49,165 nt of DNA from positions 1-49,165 of the forward strand of contig CAMDDU010000031.1 of the NCBI GenBank assembly GCA_945892985.1. The letters are read 5' to 3'. Below, piece by piece: positions 17,707 through 25,517 of the stretch. A model generated the notes under the pieces. That model ran no database searches and had not been told where the DNA came from. It worked only from the letters and a program-made list of their open reading frames with translations. The position numbers and the translations under genes are program-made. Source of the DNA: CAITSH01 sp945892985 (GTDB taxonomy: Bacteria; Pseudomonadota; Gammaproteobacteria; Burkholderiales; SG8-39). Numbering within the stretch: the first letter of the stretch is position 1; the number at the start of each line of letters is the position of its first letter.

Positions 17707-18483
17707 TCACATGATGGAGGTGCCGCCGTCCACCATCAGTGAAATGCCGGTAATGAAGGACGCCTCGGTCGAGGCGAGCCACAGGACCGGGTAGGCGACT
17801 TCCTTTTCTTCAGCCCAGCGCTTGAGCAGGGTATCGGCCTTGCTTTCTGCGCGCAGTTCATTTTCGCTACGACCGCGTGCTTCACCGCGCCCTATGGTGA
17901 AGGGCGTGAGTGTGCCGCCGGGGCACACGGCGTTGACGCGCACGCCATGCTCCGCTTCTTCAAAGGCGAGGGTGCGGGTGAAGGAAATCAACGCCGCTTT
18001 GGAGGCGTCGTAGGCGCCGAAATTCTTGCGCCCGACCACGCCATAGGCCGAGGCCACATTCACCACGCTGGCGCCGGCGTGTTTGCGTAACTCCGGTAAC
18101 GCGGCTTTGCACAGGTTCACCGCGCCGAGCAGATTGACCTTGAGCAGTTCGTCCCATTTTTCCGTGTCGGCCTGGGCAATGCTGCTGAGGTAGCGTATTG
18201 CCGCGTTGTTGACCAGGACGTTGAGGGCGCCGAACTCGGTCACGGCCTGCGCCGTGGCGCGCGTCGCGTCGGCCGGATTGGTGACATCGGCGATGCAGGT
18301 CGATACCACCGCGCCGGGGACGCGCTGGCGTATTGCCTCCGCCATGCGTGACAGCGCCGCCCCGTCACGGTCGGTGATGAGGACTTTGCCGCCGTGGGCG
18401 CAAAAGAGCTCCGCCGCCGCGCCGCCAATGCCGCCGCCGCCGCCGGTGATGAGCGCGATGCGGCCTGCCATTCTGTTAGTCAT
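17707..18483 (-). CDS. Short-chain dehydrogenase/reductase (SDR)
   Basis: This 258-residue classical SDR has the nucleotide-binding TGGGGGIG (residues 13-20), NNAA (92-95), and catalytic Ser145, Tyr158 and Lys162 (YDASK). Asp38 in ITDRDG after the second strand favours NAD(H) over NADP(H). The C-terminal FITGISLMVDGGTSIM is standard. ATG 18483 is chosen because the TGxxxGIG motif then falls at the usual distance; the longer frame to 18543 adds an unlikely leader. It is convergent with the Rieske oxygenase gene. Together they could carry out hydroxylation and dehydrogenation of one substrate, but they are on opposite strands, so that is only a suggestion. Confidence 0.92.
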   Translation of the reverse strand: MTNRMAGRIALITGGGGGIGGAAAELFCAHGGKVLITDRDGAALSRMAEAIRQRVPGAVVSTCIADVTNPADATRATAQAVTEFGALNVLVNNAAIRYLSSIAQADTEKWDELLKVNLLGAVNLCKAALPELRKHAGASVVNVASAYGVVGRKNFGAYDASKAALISFTRTLAFEEAEHGVRVNAVCPGGTLTPFTIGRGEARGRSENELRAESKADTLLKRWAEEKEVAYPVLWLASTEASFITGISLMVDGGTSIM

Positions 18484-18587
18484 ATTGCTGCCCGATTGCG
18501 TGGTGTCAAGCTTGCGTGCCCAAGAGCGTGCGGTCAAAAGCACGTTTTAAGGGAATCCCAATTACTCTGGCGCGGGCGTCACAACTG

Positions 18588-18619
18588 CCTGAAAACCCGC
18601 GCCAGACGGCCATTTTGCG
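18588..18619. repeat. Dispersed palindromic motif, copy B
   Basis: CCTGAAAACCCGCGCCAGAC followed by GGCCATTTTGC. The copy at 19204-19236 is its close reverse complement; copies A and D are more distant relatives. Confidence 0.5.
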
Positions 18620-18659
18620 CTGTTACTGCCGCTGTTGCTGCAAGTGTTGCTGCACGTGT

Positions 18660-18722
18660 TACTGCTTACTGCTTACTGCGTACTGCTTACTGCGTACTGC
18701 TAAGTGCTTACTGCTAAGTGTT
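18660..18722. repeat. Nine tandem 7-bp repeats
   Basis: Seven TACTGCT or TACTGCG units are interspersed with two AAGTGYT variants in perfect 7-bp register. Less regular GTTGCTGC sequence precedes them (18615-18659). This is a heptanucleotide microsatellite; no coding frame uses it. Confidence 0.8.
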
Positions 18723-18746
18723 ACTGCAATTAAAATAATACGCGCC

Positions 18747-18840
18747 GTCATTGCGAGCGCAGCGAAGCAATCTCGTTGCCATATCGAGGATCGCGCGCCG
18801 CGCGACGCGATTGCTTCGTCGCTGCGCTCCTCGCAATGAC
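18747..18840. repeat. REPIN-like inverted-repeat module
   Basis: The left arm begins GTCATTGCGAGCGCAGCGAA (18747) and the right arm ends CTCCTCGCAATGAC (18840). The arms can pair over about 29 bp with one small insertion. The 94-bp size equals that of the modules beside the GIY-YIG gene (30146-30721), but the centre is different. Confidence 0.8.
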
Positions 18841-18845
18841 CAAGC

Positions 18846-18889
18846 AAAAAGGCCGGATCAGACACGCTAGCGTCTGATCCGGCCTTTTT
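18846..18889. terminator. Bidirectional rho-independent terminator
   Basis: GGCCGGATCAGAC (18851-18863) pairs perfectly with GTCTGATCCGGCC (18872-18884) around an 8-nt loop. A5 precedes and T5 follows, so it works from either side. It most likely ends the small basic-protein gene read on the minus strand. Confidence 0.9.
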
Positions 18890-18952
18890 ATTTTTTACTT
18901 AGACTTAGGGCGAGTCGGCTATCAGGCCGTCACGCGAAGCGCGAGCTTTTGC

Positions 18953-19090
18953 TCAGGCGGCGGCGCGTTTGGCCGGGGCGGCAGCGCGGGTCGCATTCCC
19001 CTGTTTCTTTTCCTCGCGTGCTTGCTTGGCAAGCGCCTTGGCGTGTTTTTGTTTGGCGCGGCGGGTGGACAACATGGCGGCGTGTTGCAT
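18953..19090 (-). CDS. Small basic Ala/Lys-rich protein, 45 residues
   Basis: A 45-residue frame starts MQHAAMLSTRRAKQKHAKAL and ends APAKRAAA. It has about a dozen Lys/Arg residues, almost no hydrophobic core, and an Ala-Pro-Ala-Lys tail like nucleic-acid-binding tails. ATG 19090 has GGAG 6 nt upstream and a strong terminator stands 64 bp beyond the stop, so the gene has a complete transcription-unit layout despite its size. A larger frame over the same DNA (18930-19157) lacks these signals. Binding to DNA or RNA is a plausible role by composition only. Confidence 0.7.
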   Translation of the reverse strand: MQHAAMLSTRRAKQKHAKALAKQAREEKKQGNATRAAAPAKRAAA

Positions 19091-19483
19091 CTGGGTCTCC
19101 GTGGATAATCAAGGTAATCGTTTCAATCGCCCGACATTTTGCGCTTTTTGGGCGCACAAGCCTAACTAAATCTTGCGGGCGTGGCCGTTTCGCCCCCTAA
19201 ATGCCTGAAAACAGCCGTCTGGCGCGGTTTTCGGGCGGTTTTGCGGTGTTTTCAGCATGTCGGCGCGTCTATTCGAATGTCTCGACTTGCACGATCGATG
19301 CACCTGCTTGTTGCCCATTCAATCCTGTAGCCTGTATTAGCGTGGAGTAGTAGGATCTGACTCGCAGCGTCGGCAAAAAACAAGGCGATTTAAAGCCAGT
19401 CGTCGCCGGGAACGCGCAGGTCCCAGCCTGGAGCATTGGGCTTGAATTCGACACGTAACACCATCTTGAGGAGGATCAAAGCC
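19091..19483. other. 393-bp intergenic region
   Basis: It separates the minus-strand small basic gene from the plus-strand molybdenum-hydroxylase genes and should carry both promoters. A palindromic motif (copy C) occupies 19204-19236. Nothing else was recognised. Confidence 0.45.
19204..19236. repeat. Dispersed palindromic motif, copy C
   Basis: CCTGAAAACAGCCGTCTGGC followed by GCGGTTTTCGGGC. Its reverse complement closely resembles copy B at 18588-18619, so B and C face each other across about 600 bp that contain the small basic gene. Confidence 0.5.
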
Positions 19484-19936
19484 ATGGCGTCATTTACCCT
19501 TAATGGGAAGCCGGTCACGGTCGACGGCGACTCGCAATCCATGCTGTTGTGGGCCTTGCGCGACGAGGCCGGGCTCACCGGTACCAAATATGGCTGCGGC
19601 GCGAGTTTGTGCGGCGCCTGTACTGTGCACGTCGAGGGCAAGGCGGTGCGCTCCTGCGTGACGCCGCTCGCCTCGGTGGCCGGCAAGAAAGTCACCACCA
19701 TAGAGGGCTTGTCGCCCGATTCCTCGCACCCGCTGCAAAAGGCCTGGGTTGAGCAGGCGGTGCCGCAGTGCGGTTACTGCCAATCGGGCCAGATCATGAA
19801 GGCGGCCGAGTTGCTGTCCAAGAACAAAAAGCCCACGCGTGCGCAAATCGTGCAGCACATGAACGGCAACATCTGCCGCTGCGGCACCTATCACCGCATC
19901 ATTGCGGCGATCGAACAAGCCGCGAAGGAGGTCTGA
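19484..19936 (+). CDS. 2Fe-2S subunit of a molybdenum hydroxylase (isoquinoline 1-oxidoreductase alpha-like)
   Basis: This 150-residue protein carries two [2Fe-2S] clusters. The plant-ferredoxin-type N-terminal domain has Cys38, Cys43, Cys46 and Cys58; the helical C-terminal domain has Cys96, Cys99, Cys131 and Cys133. It passes electrons from the molybdenum centre to an external acceptor. The start ATG 19484 follows GAGGAGG by 8 nt; a longer upstream frame is not supported. The catalytic subunit gene begins 2 bp after its stop. There is no FAD subunit, which matches the two-subunit IorAB type that donates electrons to a cytochrome or quinone rather than to NAD. Confidence 0.93.
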   Translation: MASFTLNGKPVTVDGDSQSMLLWALRDEAGLTGTKYGCGASLCGACTVHVEGKAVRSCVTPLASVAGKKVTTIEGLSPDSSHPLQKAWVEQAVPQCGYCQSGQIMKAAELLSKNKKPTRAQIVQHMNGNICRCGTYHRIIAAIEQAAKEV

Positions 19937-19938
19937 TC

Positions 19939-22170
19939 ATGACAACTTTCATCGACAAGAACACCGGAATTTCCCGCCGCAGCTTCCTCAAGGGCATGGG
20001 CGGCATGGCGTTTTGTGCCGCCGTGGGCACCGACAGCATCAAGCTGATGTCCGAGGCGCAGGCCGCAGCCATGGCCAACGGTTTTGTCACGCCCTGGGTG
20101 CGCATCGCCGCTGACGGTACCGTGACCATCCTCACCGCCGGCGCCGAAATGGGCCAGGGCTCGATGACCTCGCTGCCGCTGATCCTGGCAGAAGAAATGG
20201 ACGCCGACTGGTCCAAGGTAAAAATAGAATGGGCGCCGCCCGAAGTGGAAAAATACGGTTATGTCAATCCTGTCGGCAAGGAAAAGCTGATGTGGATCGT
20301 CGGCAGTCGCGCCACCCAACTCTACTTTATGCCGCTGCGCACCGCAGGCGCCCAGGTGCGCAAAGTGCTGATCGCCAATGCCGCACAAAAATGGGGTGTT
20401 GATGCGGCGGGCCTCGTAACCGAGCCGGGTTTTGTCGTCAACCCGGCTAACAGCCAGCGCCTGAGCTATGGCGAGATCGCGTCTTTCGGCTCCATTCCCG
20501 ATGTGTTGCCCGCGATCGATCCGAAGGAGCTCAAGGCGCGCAAGGACTTCAGGCTGATTGGCAAACAGGTTGCGCGTCGCGACTTGCCGGCCAAGGTCAA
20601 TGGCACGGCGCAATACGCCATGGATGTGAAGCTGCCGGGCATGGTCTACGCGTCTAGCCTGCATTCACCGGCGCACAACGCGCCGGGCAAGGTATGGGAG
20701 CAGGATGGGGCCACCACCTCCGCCGCCCCTGAGTCTTGGAACGACGCCGAAGTGAAGCGCATGAAGGGCGTGATCGCCATCGTCAAGCTGCCCAACGGCC
20801 TTGCCGTGGTGGCCGACACGTTCTCGCACGCCAAGGCGGCGCGGCAGGCGCTCAAGGCCACGTGGAAGAAGGCCAAAGCCGACGGCTTTGATTCGGCCAG
20901 CGCCATGGACGATTACCTCAAGGTGCAGAACGACCCTGCGGCACAAGTGGCCAAGCTTGAGGTCAAGGGTGATGTGAACGCCGCTTTTGCCGGGGCGACC
21001 AAGACCTACAAGGCGGAGTTTCGCAGCGACTACGGCTACCACGCGCAAATGGAACCGCTCAACGCCGTGGTGCGAATCAACGAGGCCGGGGACAGGGTCG
21101 AAGTATGGGAGGGCAGCCAGTCTCCCGATGATTCGGTCAAGGCTGTGGCCAAGGTGCTGGGCATCAAATACGAGCAGGTGACGTTCAACCAGTGCTATAT
21201 GGGCGGCGGTTTTGGCCGGCGCACGCTGGGAGACTACGCCGCCGAGTGCGCGCTGATCGCCAAGGAAATCAAAAAACCGGTGAAGCTGATCTGGACGCGC
21301 GAAGAAGACCTTGCGCAGGGCATGTTTCGTCCGCAGTCTTTCCAGCGCCTCGAAGCGGCGACCGATGCCGGCGGCAAGGTCACCGGTTGGAAGCACAGCG
21401 TGGTGGGCGAGGGAGAGTTCTTGCTCATCACCGGCATCAAGATCCCGTATTACGGCGTTCCCAACCAGTTGATCGAGCGGCGCGGTGTCTCCCACGGCAT
21501 CAAGGTCAAGCACTGGCGTGCGGTGGGACACGTGTTCAACACCTTCGCCATCGAGAGCCTGGTGGACCAGATGGCGGTTGACCAGAAAATGGACCCCATC
21601 GAGTTTCGCATGGATCGCATGGCCGCCCTGCCCAAGACGCGCAAGGTGTTCGAGGAGCTGGCGAAAATGGTCGACCTCAAGGCCAAGCTGCCGGCGGGGC
21701 ACGCCATAGGCATTTCCATTTCCGAACGTTCGGGTTCGCTTGCCGCGGGTGCCGTAGAACTTTCGCTCAACAAAAAGAGCGGCAAGATCAAGGTTCACAA
21801 AGTGTGGATTGCGGTCGACGGTGGCCTCATCGTGCAACCGGAGCAGGCGCGGCACAACGTTGAGAGCGCCATTATCTACGGCCTGTCGGGCACACTGCAC
21901 GAGCGCGTCACCATGAAAAATGGCGCCGTACAGCAGTCGAACTTCCATGACTACAACGTCATGCGCATGGCCGACCTGCCCGAAGAGATGAACGTGAAGT
22001 TTGTCGATGTCGATACACGGCCCACCGGCCTGGGTGAAATCGGCAACCCGTTCATCGGCGCGGCGGTGTCCAACGCCGTGTTCCGCCTGACCGGCAAGCG
22101 CCTGACGCACCTGCCATTCACGCCGGATCGGGTGTTGGCGACGCTCAACCAGGGCAAGACCAGGGCCTGA
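19939..22170 (+). CDS. Molybdopterin-binding catalytic subunit (isoquinoline 1-oxidoreductase beta-like)
   Basis: This 743-residue protein is the large subunit of a xanthine-oxidase-family hydroxylase, which inserts oxygen from water into an N-heterocycle or aldehyde. The twin-arginine signal SRRSFLKGMGG (residues about 13-23) predicts export of the folded enzyme with its 2Fe-2S partner. Further landmarks are GAEMGQGSMTSLP, MGGGFGRRTLGDYA and the active-site GLGEIGNP with its Glu. The length is right for IorB-type proteins. ATG 19939 lies just after GGAGGTC and 2 bp after the small-subunit stop; an earlier frame start overlaps that subunit and is a shadow. A terminator follows 28 bp after the stop. 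Bacterial isoquinoline, quinoline or aldehyde oxidation are all possible. Confidence 0.92.
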   Translation: MTTFIDKNTGISRRSFLKGMGGMAFCAAVGTDSIKLMSEAQAAAMANGFVTPWVRIAADGTVTILTAGAEMGQGSMTSLPLILAEEMDADWSKVKIEWAPPEVEKYGYVNPVGKEKLMWIVGSRATQLYFMPLRTAGAQVRKVLIANAAQKWGVDAAGLVTEPGFVVNPANSQRLSYGEIASFGSIPDVLPAIDPKELKARKDFRLIGKQVARRDLPAKVNGTAQYAMDVKLPGMVYASSLHSPAHNAPGKVWEQDGATTSAAPESWNDAEVKRMKGVIAIVKLPNGLAVVADTFSHAKAARQALKATWKKAKADGFDSASAMDDYLKVQNDPAAQVAKLEVKGDVNAAFAGATKTYKAEFRSDYGYHAQMEPLNAVVRINEAGDRVEVWEGSQSPDDSVKAVAKVLGIKYEQVTFNQCYMGGGFGRRTLGDYAAECALIAKEIKKPVKLIWTREEDLAQGMFRPQSFQRLEAATDAGGKVTGWKHSVVGEGEFLLITGIKIPYYGVPNQLIERRGVSHGIKVKHWRAVGHVFNTFAIESLVDQMAVDQKMDPIEFRMDRMAALPKTRKVFEELAKMVDLKAKLPAGHAIGISISERSGSLAAGAVELSLNKKSGKIKVHKVWIAVDGGLIVQPEQARHNVESAIIYGLSGTLHERVTMKNGAVQQSNFHDYNVMRMADLPEEMNVKFVDVDTRPTGLGEIGNPFIGAAVSNAVFRLTGKRLTHLPFTPDRVLATLNQGKTRA

Positions 22171-22198
22171 TACGGCCCGCGTCAGTGCGAGACCTGCA

Positions 22199-22228
22199 GG
22201 GCCCCGGCTGACCGGGGCCCTTTTTTTT
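22199..22228 (+). terminator. Rho-independent terminator of the molybdenum-hydroxylase operon
   Basis: GGGCCCCGG (22199-22207), loop CTGA and CCGGGGCCC (22212-22220) are followed by eight T. The stem is perfect. Confidence 0.93.
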
Positions 22229-22230
22229 GC

Positions 22231-22317
22231 GTCATTGCGAGCGCAGCGAAGCAATCTTGTCGTGCTTGAGGCATCGGACGCGCTGCCACGAGATTGCTTC
22301 GCTGCGCTCGCAATGAC
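22231..22317. repeat. REPIN-like inverted-repeat module
   Basis: The left arm GTCATTGCGAGCGCAGCGAA at 22231 and right arm ending GCGCTCGCAATGAC at 22317 are reverse complements over about 29 bp around a 28-bp centre. It is 87 bp long and lies directly behind the terminator's T-run. The centre does not match those of other modules. Confidence 0.85.
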
Positions 22318-22323
22318 CCCGCA

Positions 22324-22364
22324 CATACCGGCTGGAAAGGTCCGCCAGGCGGGCGTTTCCGGGT
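22324..22364. repeat. Dispersed palindromic motif, copy D
   Basis: CATACCGGCTGG, core CCGCCAGGCGGG, then CGTTTCCGGGTAGTGG. It closely matches copy A at 13568-13611. Confidence 0.55.
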
Positions 22365-22418
22365 AGTGGTGGGCGGACGCCCTTGCAAACGCCCGCCATC
22401 GTCCCCATCATGAAACGC

Positions 22419-22874
22419 ATGAGCAATCCCGTACACATCGTCTGTCCGCACTGCCATGGCACCAACCGCGTACTGCGCGAGCGGCTGGGCGAGGGCGCGC
22501 GCTGCGGCCATTGCAAGCAGGCCTTGTTCGTCGGGCATCCGGTTGAACTGGATGCGGCGAGTTTTGGCAAGCACACCGGTGCCAGCGGCATTCCGGTGGT
22601 GGTGGATTTTTGGGCGCCCTGGTGCGGACCGTGCCGCGCGATGGCGCCGCAGTTCGAGCGTGCCGCGGCTGAACTCGAGCCGCAGGTGCGGCTGGCCAAG
22701 CTCAACACCGAAAACGAACAGGCCATCGCGGCGCGCTACAACATCCGCTCCATCCCGACCATGGTGATGTTCAGCCAGGGTCGCGAAATCGCGCGCCAAT
22801 CCGGCGCCATGGACGCGTCCGCCCTTGCGCGCTGGGTGCGCGGGGCCTTGTCCGCGGCCGCCGCCGGCAACTGA
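22419..22874 (+). CDS. trxC: Thioredoxin 2
   Basis: This 151-residue thioredoxin has the extra N-terminal zinc-binding domain of TrxC: Cys9-x2-Cys12 and Cys29-x2-Cys32. The redox site is Trp-Cys69-Gly-Pro-Cys72. It reduces protein disulfides in the cytoplasm and is often linked to oxidative stress. The start MSNPVHIVCPHC matches TrxC N-termini; ATG 22410, three codons earlier, cannot be excluded because neither has a clear ribosome-binding site. It is followed after 148 bp by an exporter operon on the same strand, probably with a separate promoter. Confidence 0.95.
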   Translation: MSNPVHIVCPHCHGTNRVLRERLGEGARCGHCKQALFVGHPVELDAASFGKHTGASGIPVVVDFWAPWCGPCRAMAPQFERAAAELEPQVRLAKLNTENEQAIAARYNIRSIPTMVMFSQGREIARQSGAMDASALARWVRGALSAAAAGN

Positions 22875-23022
22875 CTGCAGCAAGGCGGAACGCCGGCAGG
22901 GCGGGTCCGGGTGGCGGCGTACTTGACCCATGTCAAGCCGCCGCCGGCCAGGTGCGCCACAATAGCGGAAAATGCGCGGGCCAGCACCGCAGCAACACCT
23001 TCGTCCGGAACGAATCGACACC

Positions 23023-24285
23023 ATGAACACAGTCGCAACACCGTCCGCGTCCCCGCGCCGCATCATCATCTGGGCCATTGCGGCGCTGCTGGCCGCCGCT
23101 GGTATTGCCTACGTCGCGCGCAACCTGATATTGGGCAAGCCGGTGCAGACCGTGGAGGTGGTGCGCAAGGATCTGCTGCAAACGGTCGTGGCGAGCGGGC
23201 GTGTTGTAAGTCCGCAGCGTGTGTCCATCGGTGCGGCGTTCACCGAAAGGGTGGTGCGCATCCCGGTAAAGGAAGGCCAGGTCGTGCGTCGTGGCGAGGT
23301 GCTGATCGAACTGGCCGATGAGGATGAGCGTGCGGCGGTGTTGCAAGCGCGCGCCGGTGTGGCGCAGGCCGAGGCCCGGTTGATGCAGTTGCGCGAAGTC
23401 GCTTTGCCCGCATCGGAGCAAAGCCTCGTTCAGGCGCAAGCCAATGCCTTGCAGGCGCGCCAGTCATTCGATAGAAACAAGACCCTGCAGTCGCGCGGCT
23501 TCATCGGCCAGGCGCAGCTCGATGACGCGCGGCGCGCGCTTGATGTGGCGGAGAGCCAGTTGCGTGCCGCGCAACTCCAGGCGCAGTCCAATGCGCCGCG
23601 CGGCAGCGACTACGCTGTGGCGCAGAGCGCGCTTGATCAGGCCCGTGCGACGCAGCGAGTCGCACAAGCCAAGCTCGACCAAATGGTGATTCACGCCCCG
23701 GTTGATGGCATCTTGATTGCGCGCAACGTCGAGCCTGGCAACACGGTCCAGGCGGGCAGGGAGTTGATGGCGCTTGCGCCAGCGGGGGAAACACAAATCG
23801 TTGTGCAGATGGATGAGCGGCACCTGGCGCAGCTTGCGCTCGGGCAGAAGGCGTTTGCATCCGCCGATGCCTTTGCCGCAGAGCGATTCGCCGCGGAACT
23901 GGTCTACATCAACCCCGGCGTCGATGCCGCGCGCGGCTCGGTCGAGGTGAAGCTCCGCGCGCCCCATCCACCCCAATACCTGCGCCAGGACATGACCGTG
24001 TCGGTCGATATCGAGGTGGCTCGCCGCCCCGCGGCACTGGCCGTTCCCAGCGAGGGGGTGCGTGACGCCGCGGGCAAGCAGCCATGGGTGCTTGCGGTGC
24101 GCGATGGACGGGCGCTGCGCGTCACGGTCAGGCTTGGTGTGCGTGGCGACGGCTACACCGAAATTCTCGAGGGCATCAAGGCGGGGGAACTGCTGGTTCC
24201 AGCCACCAACATGCGGGTGCAAGCGGGTGATCGTGTCCGCGCCACCGCGGCCAATGTCGCTGCGGCTGCCGCCGCCAAGCCTTAA
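23023..24285 (+). CDS. Efflux periplasmic adaptor (HlyD/MacA-type membrane fusion protein)
   Basis: This 420-residue protein has an N-terminal membrane anchor (IIIWAIAALLAAAGIAYVA, about residues 11-30), a first lipoyl half (SIGAAFTERVVRIPVKEGQ), a long helical hairpin full of Ala and Gln (about 105-220), a second lipoyl half (VIHAPVDGILIARNVEPG) and beta-barrel/C-terminal domains. It would bridge an inner-membrane ABC exporter to the periplasm or an outer-membrane channel. ATG 23023 is chosen because the anchor then lies near the N-terminus. The permease gene starts 14 bp after its stop and the ATPase follows, giving an adaptor-permease-ATPase operon of the MacAB/DevBCA layout. No outer-membrane factor is nearby. 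Confidence 0.92.
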   Translation: MNTVATPSASPRRIIIWAIAALLAAAGIAYVARNLILGKPVQTVEVVRKDLLQTVVASGRVVSPQRVSIGAAFTERVVRIPVKEGQVVRRGEVLIELADEDERAAVLQARAGVAQAEARLMQLREVALPASEQSLVQAQANALQARQSFDRNKTLQSRGFIGQAQLDDARRALDVAESQLRAAQLQAQSNAPRGSDYAVAQSALDQARATQRVAQAKLDQMVIHAPVDGILIARNVEPGNTVQAGRELMALAPAGETQIVVQMDERHLAQLALGQKAFASADAFAAERFAAELVYINPGVDAARGSVEVKLRAPHPPQYLRQDMTVSVDIEVARRPAALAVPSEGVRDAAGKQPWVLAVRDGRALRVTVRLGVRGDGYTEILEGIKAGELLVPATNMRVQAGDRVRATAANVAAAAAAKP

Positions 24286-24299
24286 GCATTTTGTCCGCG

Positions 24300-25517
24300 A
24301 TGAACCGCCTGCTGCCGTTCGAATGGGTGGTTGCATTTCGCTTTATGCGCGAAGGCCTGTCGCAGACCCTGCTGATCATCGCCGGCGTGGCACTGGGCGT
24401 TGCGGTGATCGTGTTCATGTCGGCTTTGCTCTCCGGCTTGCAGTCCAATATCATCCGGCGCACCCTGAACTCACAGGCCCCCATCGTGGTGCTGCCACCC
24501 GAACAGGTGGCGCGGGTGCTGCGTGAGGAGGGGGGCGCAGTGAATGTGCAACCGCGTTCCCAGCGCTTGCGCTCAATCGACCAGTGGCAGACGATACGCA
24601 CCCAGATTGAGCGACTGCCCGAGGTGGTTGCCGTGACGCCGGTGGTCTCCGGGCCGGGCTTCGCGCTGCGCGGCGACGCCAACAAGGCCATAACCCTGAC
24701 CGGCATCGAAACGCAAACTTACCTGGTGGTGATCGCGCTGGAGGAGAAAATTGTCGAGGGCACGGTCGCATTGACCAGCACCGACATACTCATCGGAACG
24801 GAGCTGGCCAGGGACCTTGGCGCCGGGCTGGGCGACAAGTTGCGTGTATCCACGGCGACGGGCGCGCTGGAAACGCTGCGTGTCACAGGAATTTTTGATT
24901 TTGGCAACAAGGCGGTGAACGGCCGCAACGTATTTGTTGGCTTGCGTACGGCGCAAAGCCTGCTTAACCTGGTGGGCGGGGTCTCCAGTCTGGAGATTAA
25001 AATTCGCGACCCATTCGCGGCCGAGGTCATTGCCCAGGGCATTTATGCCGAAACCGGCTTGCAGGCTGACAGCTGGATAAAAACCAATGCGCAGTTTTTT
25101 ACCGCCATCGCCGCCCAGTCCCTGTCCAACACGGTCATACGGTTTTTTGTCGGTCTGACCGCCGCCCTGGGCATAGCCAGTGTGCTGGTGGTGTCGGTGG
25201 TGCAAAAATCCAAGGAAATCGGCATCCTGCGCGCCATGGGGACCTCGCGCGGGCAGATATTGCGCCTCTTCCTGTTGCAAGGCGGCGTCATGGGAACCGC
25301 AGGCTCTTTGCTGGGTTCGGCCTTGGCCTTTTTGTTCGTGACGGTTTGGCAGGGCGTGGCGCGCAACCCGGATGGCACGCAGCTGTTCATCATTGAAATC
25401 CAGCCCGCGCTGTTTGTGGCGGCCACGGTGGGCGCAATGCTGGTGGGTATTTTGTCGGCGGTGGTGCCGGCGCGCCAGGCCGCGCGTCTGGACCCCGCGG
25501 TGGCCATTCGTGGCTGA
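24300..25517 (+). CDS. ABC transporter permease (FtsX/MacB-like)
   Basis: This 405-residue permease has the four-helix layout of MacB/LolE-type proteins. A first transmembrane helix (SQTLLIIAGVALGVAVIVFMSALL, residues about 20-43) is followed by a large periplasmic domain. Three C-terminal helices follow (FFVGLTAALGIASVLVVSVV and two later), and the protein ends in VPARQAARLDPAVAIRG, the typical FtsX-like tail. Such systems move lipoproteins, lipids, peptides or drugs by mechanotransmission rather than through a channel. ATG 24300 is preferred over a TTG at 24291. Its 3' end overlaps the ATPase gene by 8 bp. Confidence 0.92.
   Translation: MNRLLPFEWVVAFRFMREGLSQTLLIIAGVALGVAVIVFMSALLSGLQSNIIRRTLNSQAPIVVLPPEQVARVLREEGGAVNVQPRSQRLRSIDQWQTIRTQIERLPEVVAVTPVVSGPGFALRGDANKAITLTGIETQTYLVVIALEEKIVEGTVALTSTDILIGTELARDLGAGLGDKLRVSTATGALETLRVTGIFDFGNKAVNGRNVFVGLRTAQSLLNLVGGVSSLEIKIRDPFAAEVIAQGIYAETGLQADSWIKTNAQFFTAIAAQSLSNTVIRFFVGLTAALGIASVLVVSVVQKSKEIGILRAMGTSRGQILRLFLLQGGVMGTAGSLLGSALAFLFVTVWQGVARNPDGTQLFIIEIQPALFVAATVGAMLVGILSAVVPARQAARLDPAVAIRG

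Larger units (their letters stand above)
18484..18952. other. 469-bp repeat-rich intergenic region
   Basis: No gene is supported. Listed from left to right it holds a palindromic motif copy (18588-18619), a run of 7-bp repeats (18660-18722), a 94-bp inverted-repeat module (18747-18840) and a strong terminator (18846-18889). Confidence 0.6.

Noticed and set aside
19390..19701. Minus-strand frame ending PGWDLRVPGDDWL
   Set aside because: The tail looks protein-like, but most of the frame is antisense to the 2Fe-2S subunit gene and no start or family supports it.
20665..22326. 553-codon minus-strand open frame opposite the molybdenum-hydroxylase gene
   Set aside because: Antisense shadow with His/Arg/Gly-rich composition; the plus-strand gene has clear cofactor motifs.
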